DNA of 13,755 nt from Fidelibacterota bacterium TCS55 (GCA_905182385.1 CAJJBS010000146.1:1-13755), one strand, 5' to 3'. Shown: positions 1-8,739, counted from the first letter of the stretch. Translations and numbers: made by a program. Notes: generated by a model from the sequence alone, not told the origin.

Positions 1-1
1 A

Positions 2-2908
2 ACTAAAAATTTACTTTTATCATTAATAATCTTTATTATTGGATGCTCTGATAATGGTCCAAGTATTACTGAAGAAAATAGAAGTTTAAAGACTTATCCT
101 TTTTCTCAACCAAACCCCATTCCAATTTTATCAAAAGATAGGCGTTTATATCCTTATCATTCATTTATGGGATATAGTCATGATAGTGTTCCAAAAGAAT
201 GGAAAATAATTAAAATGGAGAATGAGCATATAGAAGTTTCTATTTTACCAGAGGTTGGTGGAAAAGTTTGGGGTGCAGTTGATAAATCTAATGGAGAAGA
301 ATTTATTTATCGTAACGAAGTAATGAAATTTAGGAATATTTCTCTAAGAGGTCCCTGGACTTCAGGAGGTATAGAGTTTAACTTCGGTGTAATTGGTCAT
401 ACACCTGCCACTGCTACACCTGTAGACTATATTACTAAGAAAAATAAAGATGGTAGTGTATCAACCTTTGTTGGTGGAATAGATCTGCCTTCTCGTACCC
501 AATGGCGTGTTGAAATTAACTTGGAACAAGGACGCTCTAACTTTCAAACAAAAGCAATGTGGTATAATCCTTCACCATCTATTCAAGCTTATTATAATTG
601 GATGACGGCAGCAGCCTTTGCTAAAGATGATTTGGAAATGATTTTTCCAGGCAATAAGTACTTAAAACATAGCGGTGAGGTAAAACCTTGGCCTTTTGAT
701 AATAAAGGTCGGAATCTTTCCTATTATGAAAATAATCAATTTGAAGGGCATAAGTCTTACCATGTAGTAGGACAGTGGAAAAACTTTTTTGGAGGTTATT
801 ATCATAATGATAATTATGGATTTGGTCATTGGGCAAAACACGATGAAATGCCTGGCCAAAAACTTTGGCTCTGGGCATTATCAGATGAAGGAGGTATTTG
901 GGAAAATCATTTAACAGATACAGATGGACAATATGTTGAATTTCAAGCTGGTCGTCAATGGGTCCAATATTCACCGGGCGATCATATTAATCCCATAACT
1001 AAAGCACAATTTGACCCTTATGGTACGGATAAATGGACTGAGTATTGGTTTCCTATAAAAGAGACTGGAGGAATGAAAGAAGCTTCTAGAGATGGTGTAA
1101 TGAATGTAGTAATAAATGATAGCCTACAAATAAAACTTCATTCTTTTATTAAGAAAAAGGGGACTATTAAAGTTTTATCAGATAAAGAAATTTTAATGAT
1201 AAAAACCATTAATTTTGAACCAATGGAACTTCAGAAATTGACTTTAAAAAAACCACAAAAATCTTTTAATGTAGTTGTGGAAGAGCTTGATCTATTTTTT
1301 AGTTCAGACCCAATAGATATTCAATTTGATCGGTCTTTTAAAGCGAATGAATCAGTTCTGAATTCAATCTCAGAACAAGAACAACAATTTTTAGAAGGTT
1401 ATGAGCTATTAAAAGAACGACGTTATTTAGAAGCTGAAAATTTATTTAATCAGATTTTGTCAAATTCTCCTAATCATTTAGATGCAAATAGTGCAATGGC
1501 AGATCTTTATTTTCGAAAAGGAAAATATAAAAAAGGATTAAATGCTATTACAAAAATTTTATCTATTAATAGTTATAATCCTAAAGCAAACTTTTTAGCT
1601 GGCAATATTTATAGAGCACTTGGAAAATACAATGATGCAAATGAAGCCTTTGGTTGGGCTTCTCGTTCTTCAGGTTATAGATCTGCAGCTTTAACGCAAA
1701 TGGCAGAGATTCATTTAATTAATTATAAATGGGGTGTAGCTATTGAATATGCATCAACGGCATTGGATTATAATCGTTTTAATATTAACGCTATGCAAGT
1801 TATGATTACAGCTTTTAGAAAATTAGGTGAAATTAGTTCAGCAAAAGAATGGATAAATACTTTATTATCAATTGATCCACTTAATCACTTTGCTAACTTA
1901 GAAGCTTATTATTTAAATTCATCTAAATACTCTTGGGATGCATACAATTCTCTAATTACTAATGAATACTCAGATCAAACACATTTAGAAATAGCAATTT
2001 CTTATTTTAATAGAGGATTAGATGATGATGCGATAAAATTATTAGAAAGAACATCTAAGAACAACCCTATCAATCATTTATGGTTAGCATATTTAAGAAA
2101 AGATGAATTAATCCTTAATAAAGCAGAACTTTTATCACCCGAATTTGTTTTTCCATTTAGAAGAGAGACTTTAGAAATTTTAAATTGGTCAATATTGAAT
2201 AGTGATAACTGGAAATTGAAATATTATTTAGCTCTAAACTATTGGGCAAAAGATCGCGATGAAGAAGCTCTAATATTAATGGAGACTCTTAAAGATATTC
2301 CTAATTATGGACCTTTTTATGCAACTCGTGCTTCACTAAGACAAAAAATGAAAAAAAATGGAATATCTCAAGATTTAGAAAGATCTATTCTTTTATCTAA
2401 TGATTCATGGATAATTCAATTAAATGCAGTCAAATATTTTCAATCGATAAATCAGTGGGAACGTGCTTTGCAACTTTCTAGCAAAGTTATAGAACAGTTT
2501 TCTGATAATTTTGATGCTCAAATCATGCATGCAAAATCACTTTTATATACTAATAAACTTGATGAGGCAATCGTATTCCTAGATAAAGCAAATGTTTTGC
2601 CATCTGAAATGGCTCGTGAGAGCCGACAACTTTATGAATGGGTAAATTTGGCTAAAGCAATAGAACTGTTAAAGAAAAAAAATATAAATCTAGCAAAAAT
2701 ATATATAGAAAAAAGCAGAGATTGGCCGATTAATCTTGGAATTGGTAAACCTTATAAACCTGATGAATTTATGCAAAATATGTTGACTAAATTTTTAAAT
2801 AAAGAACTAACGAATGATGAGTTATTAACTAAATTAAAAATATTAGAATATAAAAAAAGTGATTATGGATCAAAGCTTATAAATAATCTAGTTAAAGCTG
2901 TTAAGTAA
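2..2908 (+). CDS. DUF5107 and TPR-repeat lipoprotein, 5'-truncated by window edge
   Basis: The reading frame is open to the left edge, so the start codon lies just upstream and an ATG at 167 is internal. The 968 visible residues begin with a hydrophobic stretch ending in a lipobox (I-I-G-Cys15, Cys codon 44-46), so this is a lipoprotein, probably in the periplasm or outer membrane. Visible residues about 65-355 match DUF5107, a beta-sandwich of galactose-mutarotase-like fold, with motifs ILPEVGGKVWG (about 81-91) and RGPWTSGGIEFNFG (about 116-129). A second beta-rich part runs to about 445. From about 460 to the C-terminus the protein is helical with tetratricopeptide repeats, the first near residues 460-490. 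DUF5107 proteins often sit in carbohydrate-use loci, which suits the convergent operon alongside. The sugar-binding or enzymatic role is unknown. The domain call is confident and the function is not. A downstream small ORF starts two bases after its stop. Confidence 0.88.
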   Translation, partial: TKNLLLSLIIFIIGCSDNGPSITEENRSLKTYPFSQPNPIPILSKDRRLYPYHSFMGYSHDSVPKEWKIIKMENEHIEVSILPEVGGKVWGAVDKSNGEEFIYRNEVMKFRNISLRGPWTSGGIEFNFGVIGHTPATATPVDYITKKNKDGSVSTFVGGIDLPSRTQWRVEINLEQGRSNFQTKAMWYNPSPSIQAYYNWMTAAAFAKDDLEMIFPGNKYLKHSGEVKPWPFDNKGRNLSYYENNQFEGHKSYHVVGQWKNFFGGYYHNDNYGFGHWAKHDEMPGQKLWLWALSDEGGIWENHLTDTDGQYVEFQAGRQWVQYSPGDHINPITKAQFDPYGTDKWTEYWFPIKETGGMKEASRDGVMNVVINDSLQIKLHSFIKKKGTIKVLSDKEILMIKTINFEPMELQKLTLKKPQKSFNVVVEELDLFFSSDPIDIQFDRSFKANESVLNSISEQEQQFLEGYELLKERRYLEAENLFNQILSNSPNHLDANSAMADLYFRKGKYKKGLNAITKILSINSYNPKANFLAGNIYRALGKYNDANEAFGWASRSSGYRSAALTQMAEIHLINYKWGVAIEYASTALDYNRFNINAMQVMITAFRKLGEISSAKEWINTLLSIDPLNHFANLEAYYLNSSKYSWDAYNSLITNEYSDQTHLEIAISYFNRGLDDDAIKLLERTSKNNPINHLWLAYLRKDELILNKAELLSPEFVFPFRRETLEILNWSILNSDNWKLKYYLALNYWAKDRDEEALILMETLKDIPNYGPFYATRASLRQKMKKNGISQDLERSILLSNDSWIIQLNAVKYFQSINQWERALQLSSKVIEQFSDNFDAQIMHAKSLLYTNKLDEAIVFLDKANVLPSEMARESRQLYEWVNLAKAIELLKKKNINLAKIYIEKSRDWPINLGIGKPYKPDEFMQNMLTKFLNKELTNDELLTKLKILEYKKSDYGSKLINNLVKAVK

Positions 2909-2910
2909 TA

Positions 2911-3048
2911 ATGGGTTTAAAAAAGAACAAAAATATTACTCATCCTGAATGGAAAAAAATGGGTTTTATAGGATTAATTGTAGAAACATTAAAAAATGCT
3001 GGAAAAAATAAAAATAATAAGAAGTCTTTGATTAAAAAAGAATATTAG
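2911..3048 (+). CDS. Possible small basic protein, 45 aa
   Basis: A 46-codon frame opens with ATG two bases after the upstream TAA, in a different frame, so it could be translated by re-initiation. There is no good Shine-Dalgarno site. The product carries 12 Lys against 3 Glu and is rich in Asn. A central stretch HPEWKKMGFIGLIVETLKNAG (split here as HPEWKK and MGFIGLIVETLKNAG, about residues 11-31) could form an amphipathic helix, followed by a Lys/Asn-rich tail. It has no signal peptide or Cys. Codon choice resembles its neighbours. I do not recognise a family. It may be real and coupled to the lipoprotein gene, or a chance frame in AT-rich DNA. Confidence 0.42.
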   Translation: MGLKKNKNITHPEWKKMGFIGLIVETLKNAGKNKNNKKSLIKKEY

Positions 3049-3058
3049 TAAATACTAA
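3045..3058. terminator. Weak inverted repeat between convergent genes, possible bidirectional terminator
   Basis: TTAGTA-AA-TACTAA is a perfect 14-base inverted repeat that contains the TAG stop of the small plus-strand ORF and the TAG stop of the minus-strand TIM-barrel gene. T-rich tracts lie on each side: on the plus strand at about 3068-3083, and on the minus strand within about 5-15 bases. The stem is AT-only apart from one G-C pair and the plus-strand T-run is not immediately adjacent, so terminator activity is uncertain. Confidence 0.3.
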
Positions 3059-3966
3059 GAAATAGAGTTTTGTATTTTTTTTAATAAATTATTAGTTAAG
3101 CGAATTCCTTCCATTTCACTATGCTTAGTCCCTTCATACTCAATACCTACATATCCATTATATCCATTTTCTAAAACAATATCCATTATACGGTAATAAT
3201 CAGAACCGGTTTCATCTCCATCTTCATCAAATTCATGGCTTTTAGCACTTACTGCTTTTGCAAAAGGCATAAGTTCTTTCATTCCTTTATAGCGATCATA
3301 CCAATCTTCGTTTTCAATGCGAAAATTTCCAAAATCGGGTAATGTTCCAATACGCGGATGATTGACTTTTTTCATTACAGAAGATAGCCATTCTCCATTC
3401 GATGATAGGCCTCCATGATTTTCAACTATAATATTTATTCCAATATTGTCACCAAATTCTACTAATCTTTGAAGGCCATCAGCTGCTAGTCTTATTTGTT
3501 CATCATAGCTTCCAAAACTTCGAGCATTCACTCTAATTGAATGGCAATCTAAAAATTTAGCAGCTTCAGCCCACTTATAATGATTCTCAATTGAATCGGT
3601 TCGCTTCGTATCATCGGGGTCCCCAAGGTTTCCTTCATTATCACACATTATTAGTAGACTTTTAACTCCATGATCATCAGCACGATTTTTCATTTCTGTT
3701 AAGTATGCTTTATCCTTTGCATGATTAAAAAAGAAAGAGTTCACATACTCAATTGCTTTAATACCAAAATTATTTTCAGCAATGGCTGCAAGATCTAAGT
3801 GGTCAATTTCTTTATTATTTAAAGTACGGTGCAAAGACCATTCTGCTAATGAAATTTTAAAAGGCATTTGATTATTACATCCATTTATTAAAGTACTGGC
3901 TAAGCCTGTTAATATCATTCCTGCACTTAATGATGCAGATGTTTTAATAAACTCTCTACGTTTCAA
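3055..3966 (-). CDS. Tat-exported sugar isomerase/epimerase-like TIM barrel
   Basis: This 303-residue protein belongs to the xylose-isomerase-like TIM-barrel (AP endonuclease family 2) superfamily. It starts with a twin-arginine signal (KRREFIK, residues 2-8) and a hydrophobic stretch; Cys30 in INGC could make it a Tat lipoprotein. Four metal ligands typical of the fold are visible: Glu182 (VENHGG), Asp211 (PDFGNF), His244 (AKSHEF) and Glu276 (GIEYEG), so a divalent metal site looks intact. The start is TTG, one base after the stop of the DUF1080 gene. No in-frame ATG lies between it and an upstream stop, and the next Met (17) would lose the Tat motif. It is the last gene of the operon. By context it may act as isomerase, epimerase or hydratase on a 3-keto sugar; in the related Bacteroides route, as I recall, a homologue hydrates the enone formed by glycoside elimination. 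Family is secure, substrate inferred. Confidence 0.88.
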   Translation of the reverse strand: MKRREFIKTSASLSAGMILTGLASTLINGCNNQMPFKISLAEWSLHRTLNNKEIDHLDLAAIAENNFGIKAIEYVNSFFFNHAKDKAYLTEMKNRADDHGVKSLLIMCDNEGNLGDPDDTKRTDSIENHYKWAEAAKFLDCHSIRVNARSFGSYDEQIRLAADGLQRLVEFGDNIGINIIVENHGGLSSNGEWLSSVMKKVNHPRIGTLPDFGNFRIENEDWYDRYKGMKELMPFAKAVSAKSHEFDEDGDETGSDYYRIMDIVLENGYNGYVGIEYEGTKHSEMEGIRLTNNLLKKIQNSIS

Positions 3967-3967
3967 A

Positions 3968-4621
3968 TTAGAGTTTTCTTATACGAATATTACGATACCA
4001 AATTTCACCATGATCACCTTGAAAACCTATATGACCCTCCGCAGCTCTTGCAAATAAAGGCATACTATTGAATTTACTTTTAGCAACAAGAGACCACATT
4101 TCATCACTTCCATAAGTATATTCAACAATCTTTGTTCCATTAAGCCAGTGTTCAACTTCATTATTGTAAACTTTAATTCGAACTTGATTGAATTCACCAA
4201 CTGGTTTTACCACTGACTTTGAAGGAGGAATTAGAGCATATAATGCACCAGCAGACGTAAGTGTTGTTTGCCCATCAATATGTACGTTGTTATCTAATAC
4301 TTGCATTTCAGGAGCTGTTTCCCAAATGTGATCTCCTTCTTCAGTAGCGAAGTAAAATACTCCACTATTGCCTCCAATTGGGACCTTCCATTCAAGTTCT
4401 AATTCAAAATTCTTATAAATTTCTTCACTGATTAGATCAATTCCATGATCTGGTTTTGTTTTTAATGTCCCATCTAGAACTTCCCAAGAATCTGGCATTC
4501 CTTTCTCTTGATATCCACGTAAACCTTTTACAGTTTGACCATCAAAGAGTGCAGTCCATTCAGAATTTGTAGCGCAACTATTCATTAATATAGTTACAAG
4601 TAGTATAAATAGTTTTTTCAT
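3968..4621 (-). CDS. DUF1080 / 3-keto-disaccharide hydrolase family lipoprotein
   Basis: A 217-residue exported protein with a lipoprotein signal ending at Cys16 (LMNSC), so it is probably anchored in the periplasm or outer membrane. The rest is a single PF06439 domain (DUF1080, renamed 3-keto-disaccharide hydrolase), a concanavalin-like beta-sandwich. Hallmarks are WTALFDGQT (22-30), GNSGVFYFATEE (84-95), WETAPEMQVLDN (100-111), the SAGALYALIPP segment (123-133), VEHWLNGTKIVEY (156-168) and a C-terminal IGFQGDHGEIWYRNIRIR (198-215). The family cleaves glycosides that have been oxidised at C3, by elimination or net hydrolysis, which fits its place between two Gfo/Idh/MocA dehydrogenases and the TIM-barrel gene. 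Length is that of a single-domain member. It starts three bases after the upstream gene's stop. Substrate linkage and sugar cannot be read from the sequence. Confidence 0.9.
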   Translation of the reverse strand: MKKLFILLVTILMNSCATNSEWTALFDGQTVKGLRGYQEKGMPDSWEVLDGTLKTKPDHGIDLISEEIYKNFELELEWKVPIGGNSGVFYFATEEGDHIWETAPEMQVLDNNVHIDGQTTLTSAGALYALIPPSKSVVKPVGEFNQVRIKVYNNEVEHWLNGTKIVEYTYGSDEMWSLVAKSKFNSMPLFARAAEGHIGFQGDHGEIWYRNIRIRKL

Positions 4622-4624
4622 TTT

Positions 4625-5875
4625 TCATCCTTTTGGGTTCCATTCACCACGTGCTACAGCAGGGATAAATGTTTCTATTTCCTTATTTGGCAATTGAATT
4701 GTTTTACCTTCTTCAGCACTCATATATGCTGCCATAAGTAGATAAGTAACCTCTAGACCATCATCAAAATTTTCTTCAGGTCGTTTTCCTGCTAAAAAAG
4801 ATTCAACCATGTGGCGATTTTCTGCAGTATAACCGTAAACTTCCGCTTCATTACTTACCACAGGCATTCCACCAGATTCAGCATTTTGTTTTTCTACTAG
4901 ATCTTCTCCTTCAGACCCCGTGACTTTACGACTAAAAAATACTTTTAAATCAGGGTCAAGCGTATTTACAAACATCGAATATTCAGGACCAAATAATTCC
5001 AAGCTTAAGCGAAGACCTTCTCCAACAAAGCACCATGAGGTTGTAGTCTCCACAATAAGTTTATTTTTATCTTCATCAAGGTATTCAATTAAAGAACGGG
5101 CAAAATCTTCTGATGGTTTTTTAGAATAATCGGTTTCACCACCACTGTTTTCAGATAATATTTTTGCATATTCAGGTCGTTGCCATTTTAGGCAATCAGT
5201 ATGAGCACTAATACTCACTGGTTTGATTGAGTCTCTTGGTTTACCAGGATCTGTTAACATAAACCTAGCCTCCTCTACAGAATGACACATCATGTCATTT
5301 AAAACACCTCCACCTTGGAGTGATCCTTCCCAAAACCAAGGCATGTGTGGTCCAGAATGCTCTTCAGCAGCTCTTGCTAAATATGGGCGTCCAGTTGTAG
5401 CCGCACCTCTTGACCAAATAATCTCTTTTCCACGTGTTATTGAAGGTGAAAAAACTTGGTTTTCTAGATACCCATCCAATAGTCCTACGCTCTGAGTAAG
5501 CTCTTTAACTTTTTTAGCCTCTTCATAATTACGTCCCAATGGTTTTTCACAAGCCACACCAATTAATTCACCTTTACCAGTTTTTAGGGCATTAGCAATT
5601 TCTTCAAAAGTTTCAATTCTAGTAAAATTCGGAGAACAGACCCACAAAGCATTGATTGCAGGATCAGCTATCATCTCTGCAATTGAATCATATGCTTTTG
5701 CATTATCACCTACACCTATAGATTTTGCTATTAAAGCAGATTCTTCAGCAGATTTTTTAGTTCGTGACATGACACCTATAACATCACAATTCCTTACAGA
5801 AATTAATGATTGAATGTGAAACCGAGTAATAAAGCCACCACCTATAAATCCAATACCAATTCGTTGATTATTCAT
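4625..5875 (-). CDS. Cytosolic Gfo/Idh/MocA-family oxidoreductase
   Basis: A 416-residue NAD(P)-dependent oxidoreductase without a signal peptide, hence cytosolic. The N-terminal Rossmann fold has GFIGGGF (9-15), the dinucleotide-binding loop; CEKPLG (109-114) carries the family Lys111. The C-terminal alpha/beta domain has GGGVLNDMMCHSVEEAR (188-204), with Asp194 and His198 in the usual catalytic positions. The family oxidises or reduces sugar hydroxyls, sugar acids and inositols. Since a separate dehydrogenase of the family in the same operon is exported, this one plausibly acts after uptake, for example reducing a 3-keto sugar back to the free sugar; that is inference. It lies two bases after the MFS gene and three before the DUF1080 gene. 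The length is somewhat above a minimal family member (about 330-380), mostly from insertions in the C-terminal domain. Confidence 0.88.
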   Translation of the reverse strand: MNNQRIGIGFIGGGFITRFHIQSLISVRNCDVIGVMSRTKKSAEESALIAKSIGVGDNAKAYDSIAEMIADPAINALWVCSPNFTRIETFEEIANALKTGKGELIGVACEKPLGRNYEEAKKVKELTQSVGLLDGYLENQVFSPSITRGKEIIWSRGAATTGRPYLARAAEEHSGPHMPWFWEGSLQGGGVLNDMMCHSVEEARFMLTDPGKPRDSIKPVSISAHTDCLKWQRPEYAKILSENSGGETDYSKKPSEDFARSLIEYLDEDKNKLIVETTTSWCFVGEGLRLSLELFGPEYSMFVNTLDPDLKVFFSRKVTGSEGEDLVEKQNAESGGMPVVSNEAEVYGYTAENRHMVESFLAGKRPEENFDDGLEVTYLLMAAYMSAEEGKTIQLPNKEIETFIPAVARGEWNPKG

Positions 5876-5877
5876 AA

Positions 5878-7137
5878 TTAATCTTTAGTATTTAATTGTG
5901 TTTTGAAGAAAGATAAAAATAATATTCCTGTCACTAAACCTATGCCTGCGAGTGTATACCAAAAATTTGAGTAATTAAAAACTCCCGCAATTGTATTTAT
6001 TTCTTGTAATCTACCTGAAAGCCAACCACCAATAACAGGTCCTCCACCAAAAATAATTATCCCAAAGACTGTTTGAGCTGAATGACGGACATCATCTTCA
6101 GCTAATTTATCTACATAAATAAATCCAGCGGCAAAGAAAAAAGCAAAACAAAAGCCATGAAATGCTTGACTAAGAACCATTACCCAAACAGGTAAAAATG
6201 ATGTTCCAAAAATCATATATCTCGCAAAATAAGCCATGATTCCAATTGTTATTACTTTCTTAAAACCTAAACGTTTTAAAAAGTAACCTAAATAAGCCAT
6301 TGTTATAATTTCTGCAAATTGTCCTATAGTCATTGCTGGACCAATAGAACTATCTTTAATACCAATTGAAGATAAAAAAGGACCTGCCTGAATAAAGTAG
6401 ATTTGGTGAATGATGCTTACTCCTAGGCTTGCTAAAACAAGGACTAGAAATGATTTATTTGAAAATAAAGAAAAAGCTTTTTTGAAAGCTAATTTTTCAA
6501 CGGCATTTTCTTTGGGTGGAGTATGTGGTAACGCAAAACAAAATAGACCATATATTATTGATATTATTCCTGAAAATTTTAGAGCATCAGCTAATTTAGC
6601 TGTTACGCCAGGGACTTCTTCTCCTGATAAAAAAGGTGGCATAAGTTGAAATGAAAGATCTTGCTGAAGCCATATCATTGGGAAAGCCCAGCTTGCAATA
6701 ATCCACCCAATTGTTCCCCATACTCGAATTTTTGGGAAGGTATTTTCAGTGTCATCTATATGAGAAAAGGCAATTGAATTAGATAAAGCTAAAGTAGGCA
6801 TATATAATACACTATAGAGGATAGATAAATATAACCATGAAACATAATCAGTTTGATTTGCTGTATACCATTTAACAAGTCCACCAGAGATAACTAGGAA
6901 CGATAAAATACGTTCTGTACTAAAATAACGATCTGCAAGTTGACCCGCAATAAATGGCGAGGCAATTGCTCCAATAGAGCCAGCTAACCCTAATATCATA
7001 CCTATTTCAGAACCTGAGAATTCAAGCCCTCCTTCAGCTAAACTCGCGGAAAGATATCTCGCTGTTAAGGGAAGCCAGGCTCCCCAAATTGCAAATTGGA
7101 GGAACATCATTGTTCCTAGTCGATTATTTTTATTCAT
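5878..7137 (-). CDS. MFS transporter, nucleoside:H+ symporter type
   Basis: A 419-residue inner-membrane protein with about 12 hydrophobic segments. The N-terminal MMFLQFAIWGAW (10-21), the loop GQLADRYFSTER (65-76, like MFS motif A) and RVWGTIGWIIASW (138-150) are typical of the nucleoside:H+ symporter family (Nuc_H_symport, NupG/XapB-like). Members of this family are often found in Gfo/Idh/MocA sugar clusters of Bacteroidota and marine bacteria, where the substrate is more likely a sugar or sugar derivative than a nucleoside. In this operon it lies between the exported and the cytosolic dehydrogenases, so it is the obvious route for importing the periplasmic product. The start has only a weak Shine-Dalgarno site, so translation may depend on coupling to the upstream gene 15 bases away. 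Confidence 0.87.
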   Translation of the reverse strand: MNKNNRLGTMMFLQFAIWGAWLPLTARYLSASLAEGGLEFSGSEIGMILGLAGSIGAIASPFIAGQLADRYFSTERILSFLVISGGLVKWYTANQTDYVSWLYLSILYSVLYMPTLALSNSIAFSHIDDTENTFPKIRVWGTIGWIIASWAFPMIWLQQDLSFQLMPPFLSGEEVPGVTAKLADALKFSGIISIIYGLFCFALPHTPPKENAVEKLAFKKAFSLFSNKSFLVLVLASLGVSIIHQIYFIQAGPFLSSIGIKDSSIGPAMTIGQFAEIITMAYLGYFLKRLGFKKVITIGIMAYFARYMIFGTSFLPVWVMVLSQAFHGFCFAFFFAAGFIYVDKLAEDDVRHSAQTVFGIIIFGGGPVIGGWLSGRLQEINTIAGVFNYSNFWYTLAGIGLVTGILFLSFFKTQLNTKD

Positions 7138-7152
7138 ACAATTATTCTAGTT

Positions 7153-8739
7153 CTAAATAAGCTTTCGATTTACAGGGTCCCATTCAATTCTTCTTCCAGT
7201 GAAATATGATTCAGTGGCCATGGCACAAGCAACGGCTTCATGGAATGCAACATCAATATTACATTTTGGCATTGAACCGTCACGAATAGAATCTAACCAA
7301 TCTTTTATATGAAGGTGAGTTGGATCTACGCGTTTTCCTGCTCTATAAGTATATAATAAACCTTTATTTGCAAAATAACGAGAGGTTGCAGATGTTACAC
7401 CGTCAATTTCTTTTGAACCCGGAGAATAAGTAAAGATTGGATAGTCTGGATTTATGATTCCACTCTTTAATCTATCTTTATACTGTGTTGATTCTGAATC
7501 GGCAGTTACAGCAAAACCATGAATAGAACCTCCACCACTTTGACCACCCATTTGCATGGTAGCATCATGACCCATTATTCTATTTCCACGTGCATTATTA
7601 CTTGAAAGACTTGCACTGTATAAAAGAGTTAGGTCTTTATCTGGATATTCAAAAGTTGCATTCCATACATCTGGTACATCTCTGCCATCTTTATAAAAAT
7701 AAACTCCACCTGTTGAAGAAGCATATTTTGGAATACCTAAATCCATTATTTGATTCATCGCATCAAAATCATGAGAAAATAAATCACCTGATAATCCTGT
7801 ACCATAATCATACCAGCATCTCCATCTAAAAAAGCGTTTTAATGCTTCATCACCAAATGGTATTTTATTTGGCGAGGGTTCTTGAAAAGTTTCCCAATCA
7901 ATTGTTTTTTCATTTCCTTTTGGATGTATACCCCATACCCATGCACCCCATGGAGAATTACGATTTGTTGTTATCTCGACTAAATTAATAGGTCCAAGAA
8001 GACCTTGTTGGACAATCTCTCTAGCTTTCTCATTTGCTTCTACTTGACGATTTTGATGGCCAAGTTGAAAAGTGATTCCTGTCTTTTTTACTGCATCATA
8101 AACATCAATTGCTTCATCAAAAGTTCGAGTCATGCCTTTTTCGCAATAAACATGTTTTCCTGCTTTTGCTGCATCAATTGAAATACGAGAGTGCCAGTGA
8201 TCTGGAGTCGCTATTATAACTGCATCAATATCATCATTCGCTAAAAGATCTTTATAATGCTGAAAACGAGTAGCCGTTACTTTTGGTTTACTACCAGGAC
8301 GCATATCATTTTGTGAAGCGTTAATACCTAGCTCAGCATTGATATCAAAAACGTCACATACTCCAACTAATGAACAATTTAAATCTTCTTGGCTCATGAA
8401 TGTTTCAAATTGTTTATTTAACTTATTTTTTCGAGCATTTTCAGAAGCAGTTTCCGTCCAACCTTTAGTTGCAAAACCTGCCCCTCTAATAAGATGACTT
8501 CCTCTTCCACCATATCCTATAATTCCAATATTAAGATGGCGACTATTTGAAATAGATTTAACTGCTGCAGGTGCTGTTTTATTTTTAATGAGATCTGATA
8601 GAAGATTTGCTTTCTTAACTTTCTCTCTACTCATTTTACGCCAGAGATTCACAAGAAAAACCCCTGCGACTGGTACTGTAGCAAGCCCCCTAAGCAGGTC
8701 TCTTCTTTCTAGATTTGTTCTATTCTTTTTATCGCTCAT
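7153..8739 (-). CDS. Tat-exported Gfo/Idh/MocA-family oxidoreductase
   Basis: A 528-residue oxidoreductase with a twin-arginine signal (ERRDLLRG, 11-18) and a hydrophobic stretch to about residue 33. No clear signal peptidase site or lipobox follows; the next segment (WRKMSREKVKK) is strongly basic, so the protein could stay membrane-anchored. The Rossmann fold begins at residue 70 with GIIGYGGRG (72-80). An insertion of roughly 30 residues (about 90-120) precedes the next strand. The family Lys is in CEKGMT (199-204; Gly replaces the usual Pro). The catalytic segment GTGLSGDLFSHDFDAM (313-328) carries Asp319 and His323. Tat export of a folded, cofactor-loaded enzyme is known for the related periplasmic glucose-fructose oxidoreductase of Zymomonas. 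By context it is the likely C3 dehydrogenase of glycosides. It starts ten bases after the DoxX stop, behind a strong AAGGAGT site. Confidence 0.9.
   Translation of the reverse strand: MSDKKNRTNLERRDLLRGLATVPVAGVFLVNLWRKMSREKVKKANLLSDLIKNKTAPAAVKSISNSRHLNIGIIGYGGRGSHLIRGAGFATKGWTETASENARKNKLNKQFETFMSQEDLNCSLVGVCDVFDINAELGINASQNDMRPGSKPKVTATRFQHYKDLLANDDIDAVIIATPDHWHSRISIDAAKAGKHVYCEKGMTRTFDEAIDVYDAVKKTGITFQLGHQNRQVEANEKAREIVQQGLLGPINLVEITTNRNSPWGAWVWGIHPKGNEKTIDWETFQEPSPNKIPFGDEALKRFFRWRCWYDYGTGLSGDLFSHDFDAMNQIMDLGIPKYASSTGGVYFYKDGRDVPDVWNATFEYPDKDLTLLYSASLSSNNARGNRIMGHDATMQMGGQSGGGSIHGFAVTADSESTQYKDRLKSGIINPDYPIFTYSPGSKEIDGVTSATSRYFANKGLLYTYRAGKRVDPTHLHIKDWLDSIRDGSMPKCNIDVAFHEAVACAMATESYFTGRRIEWDPVNRKLI

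Noticed and set aside
621..974. Antisense frames inside the DUF5107 gene (117 and 65 codons)
   Set aside because: They lie opposite a conserved domain, show no recognisable motif and have no start signals, so they are shadows of the real gene.
3055..3966. True xylose isomerase or AP endonuclease IV
   Set aside because: The length, Tat signal and four-ligand pattern fit the sugar epimerase-like branch, and the extra metal ligands and DNA-binding features of the others are not seen.
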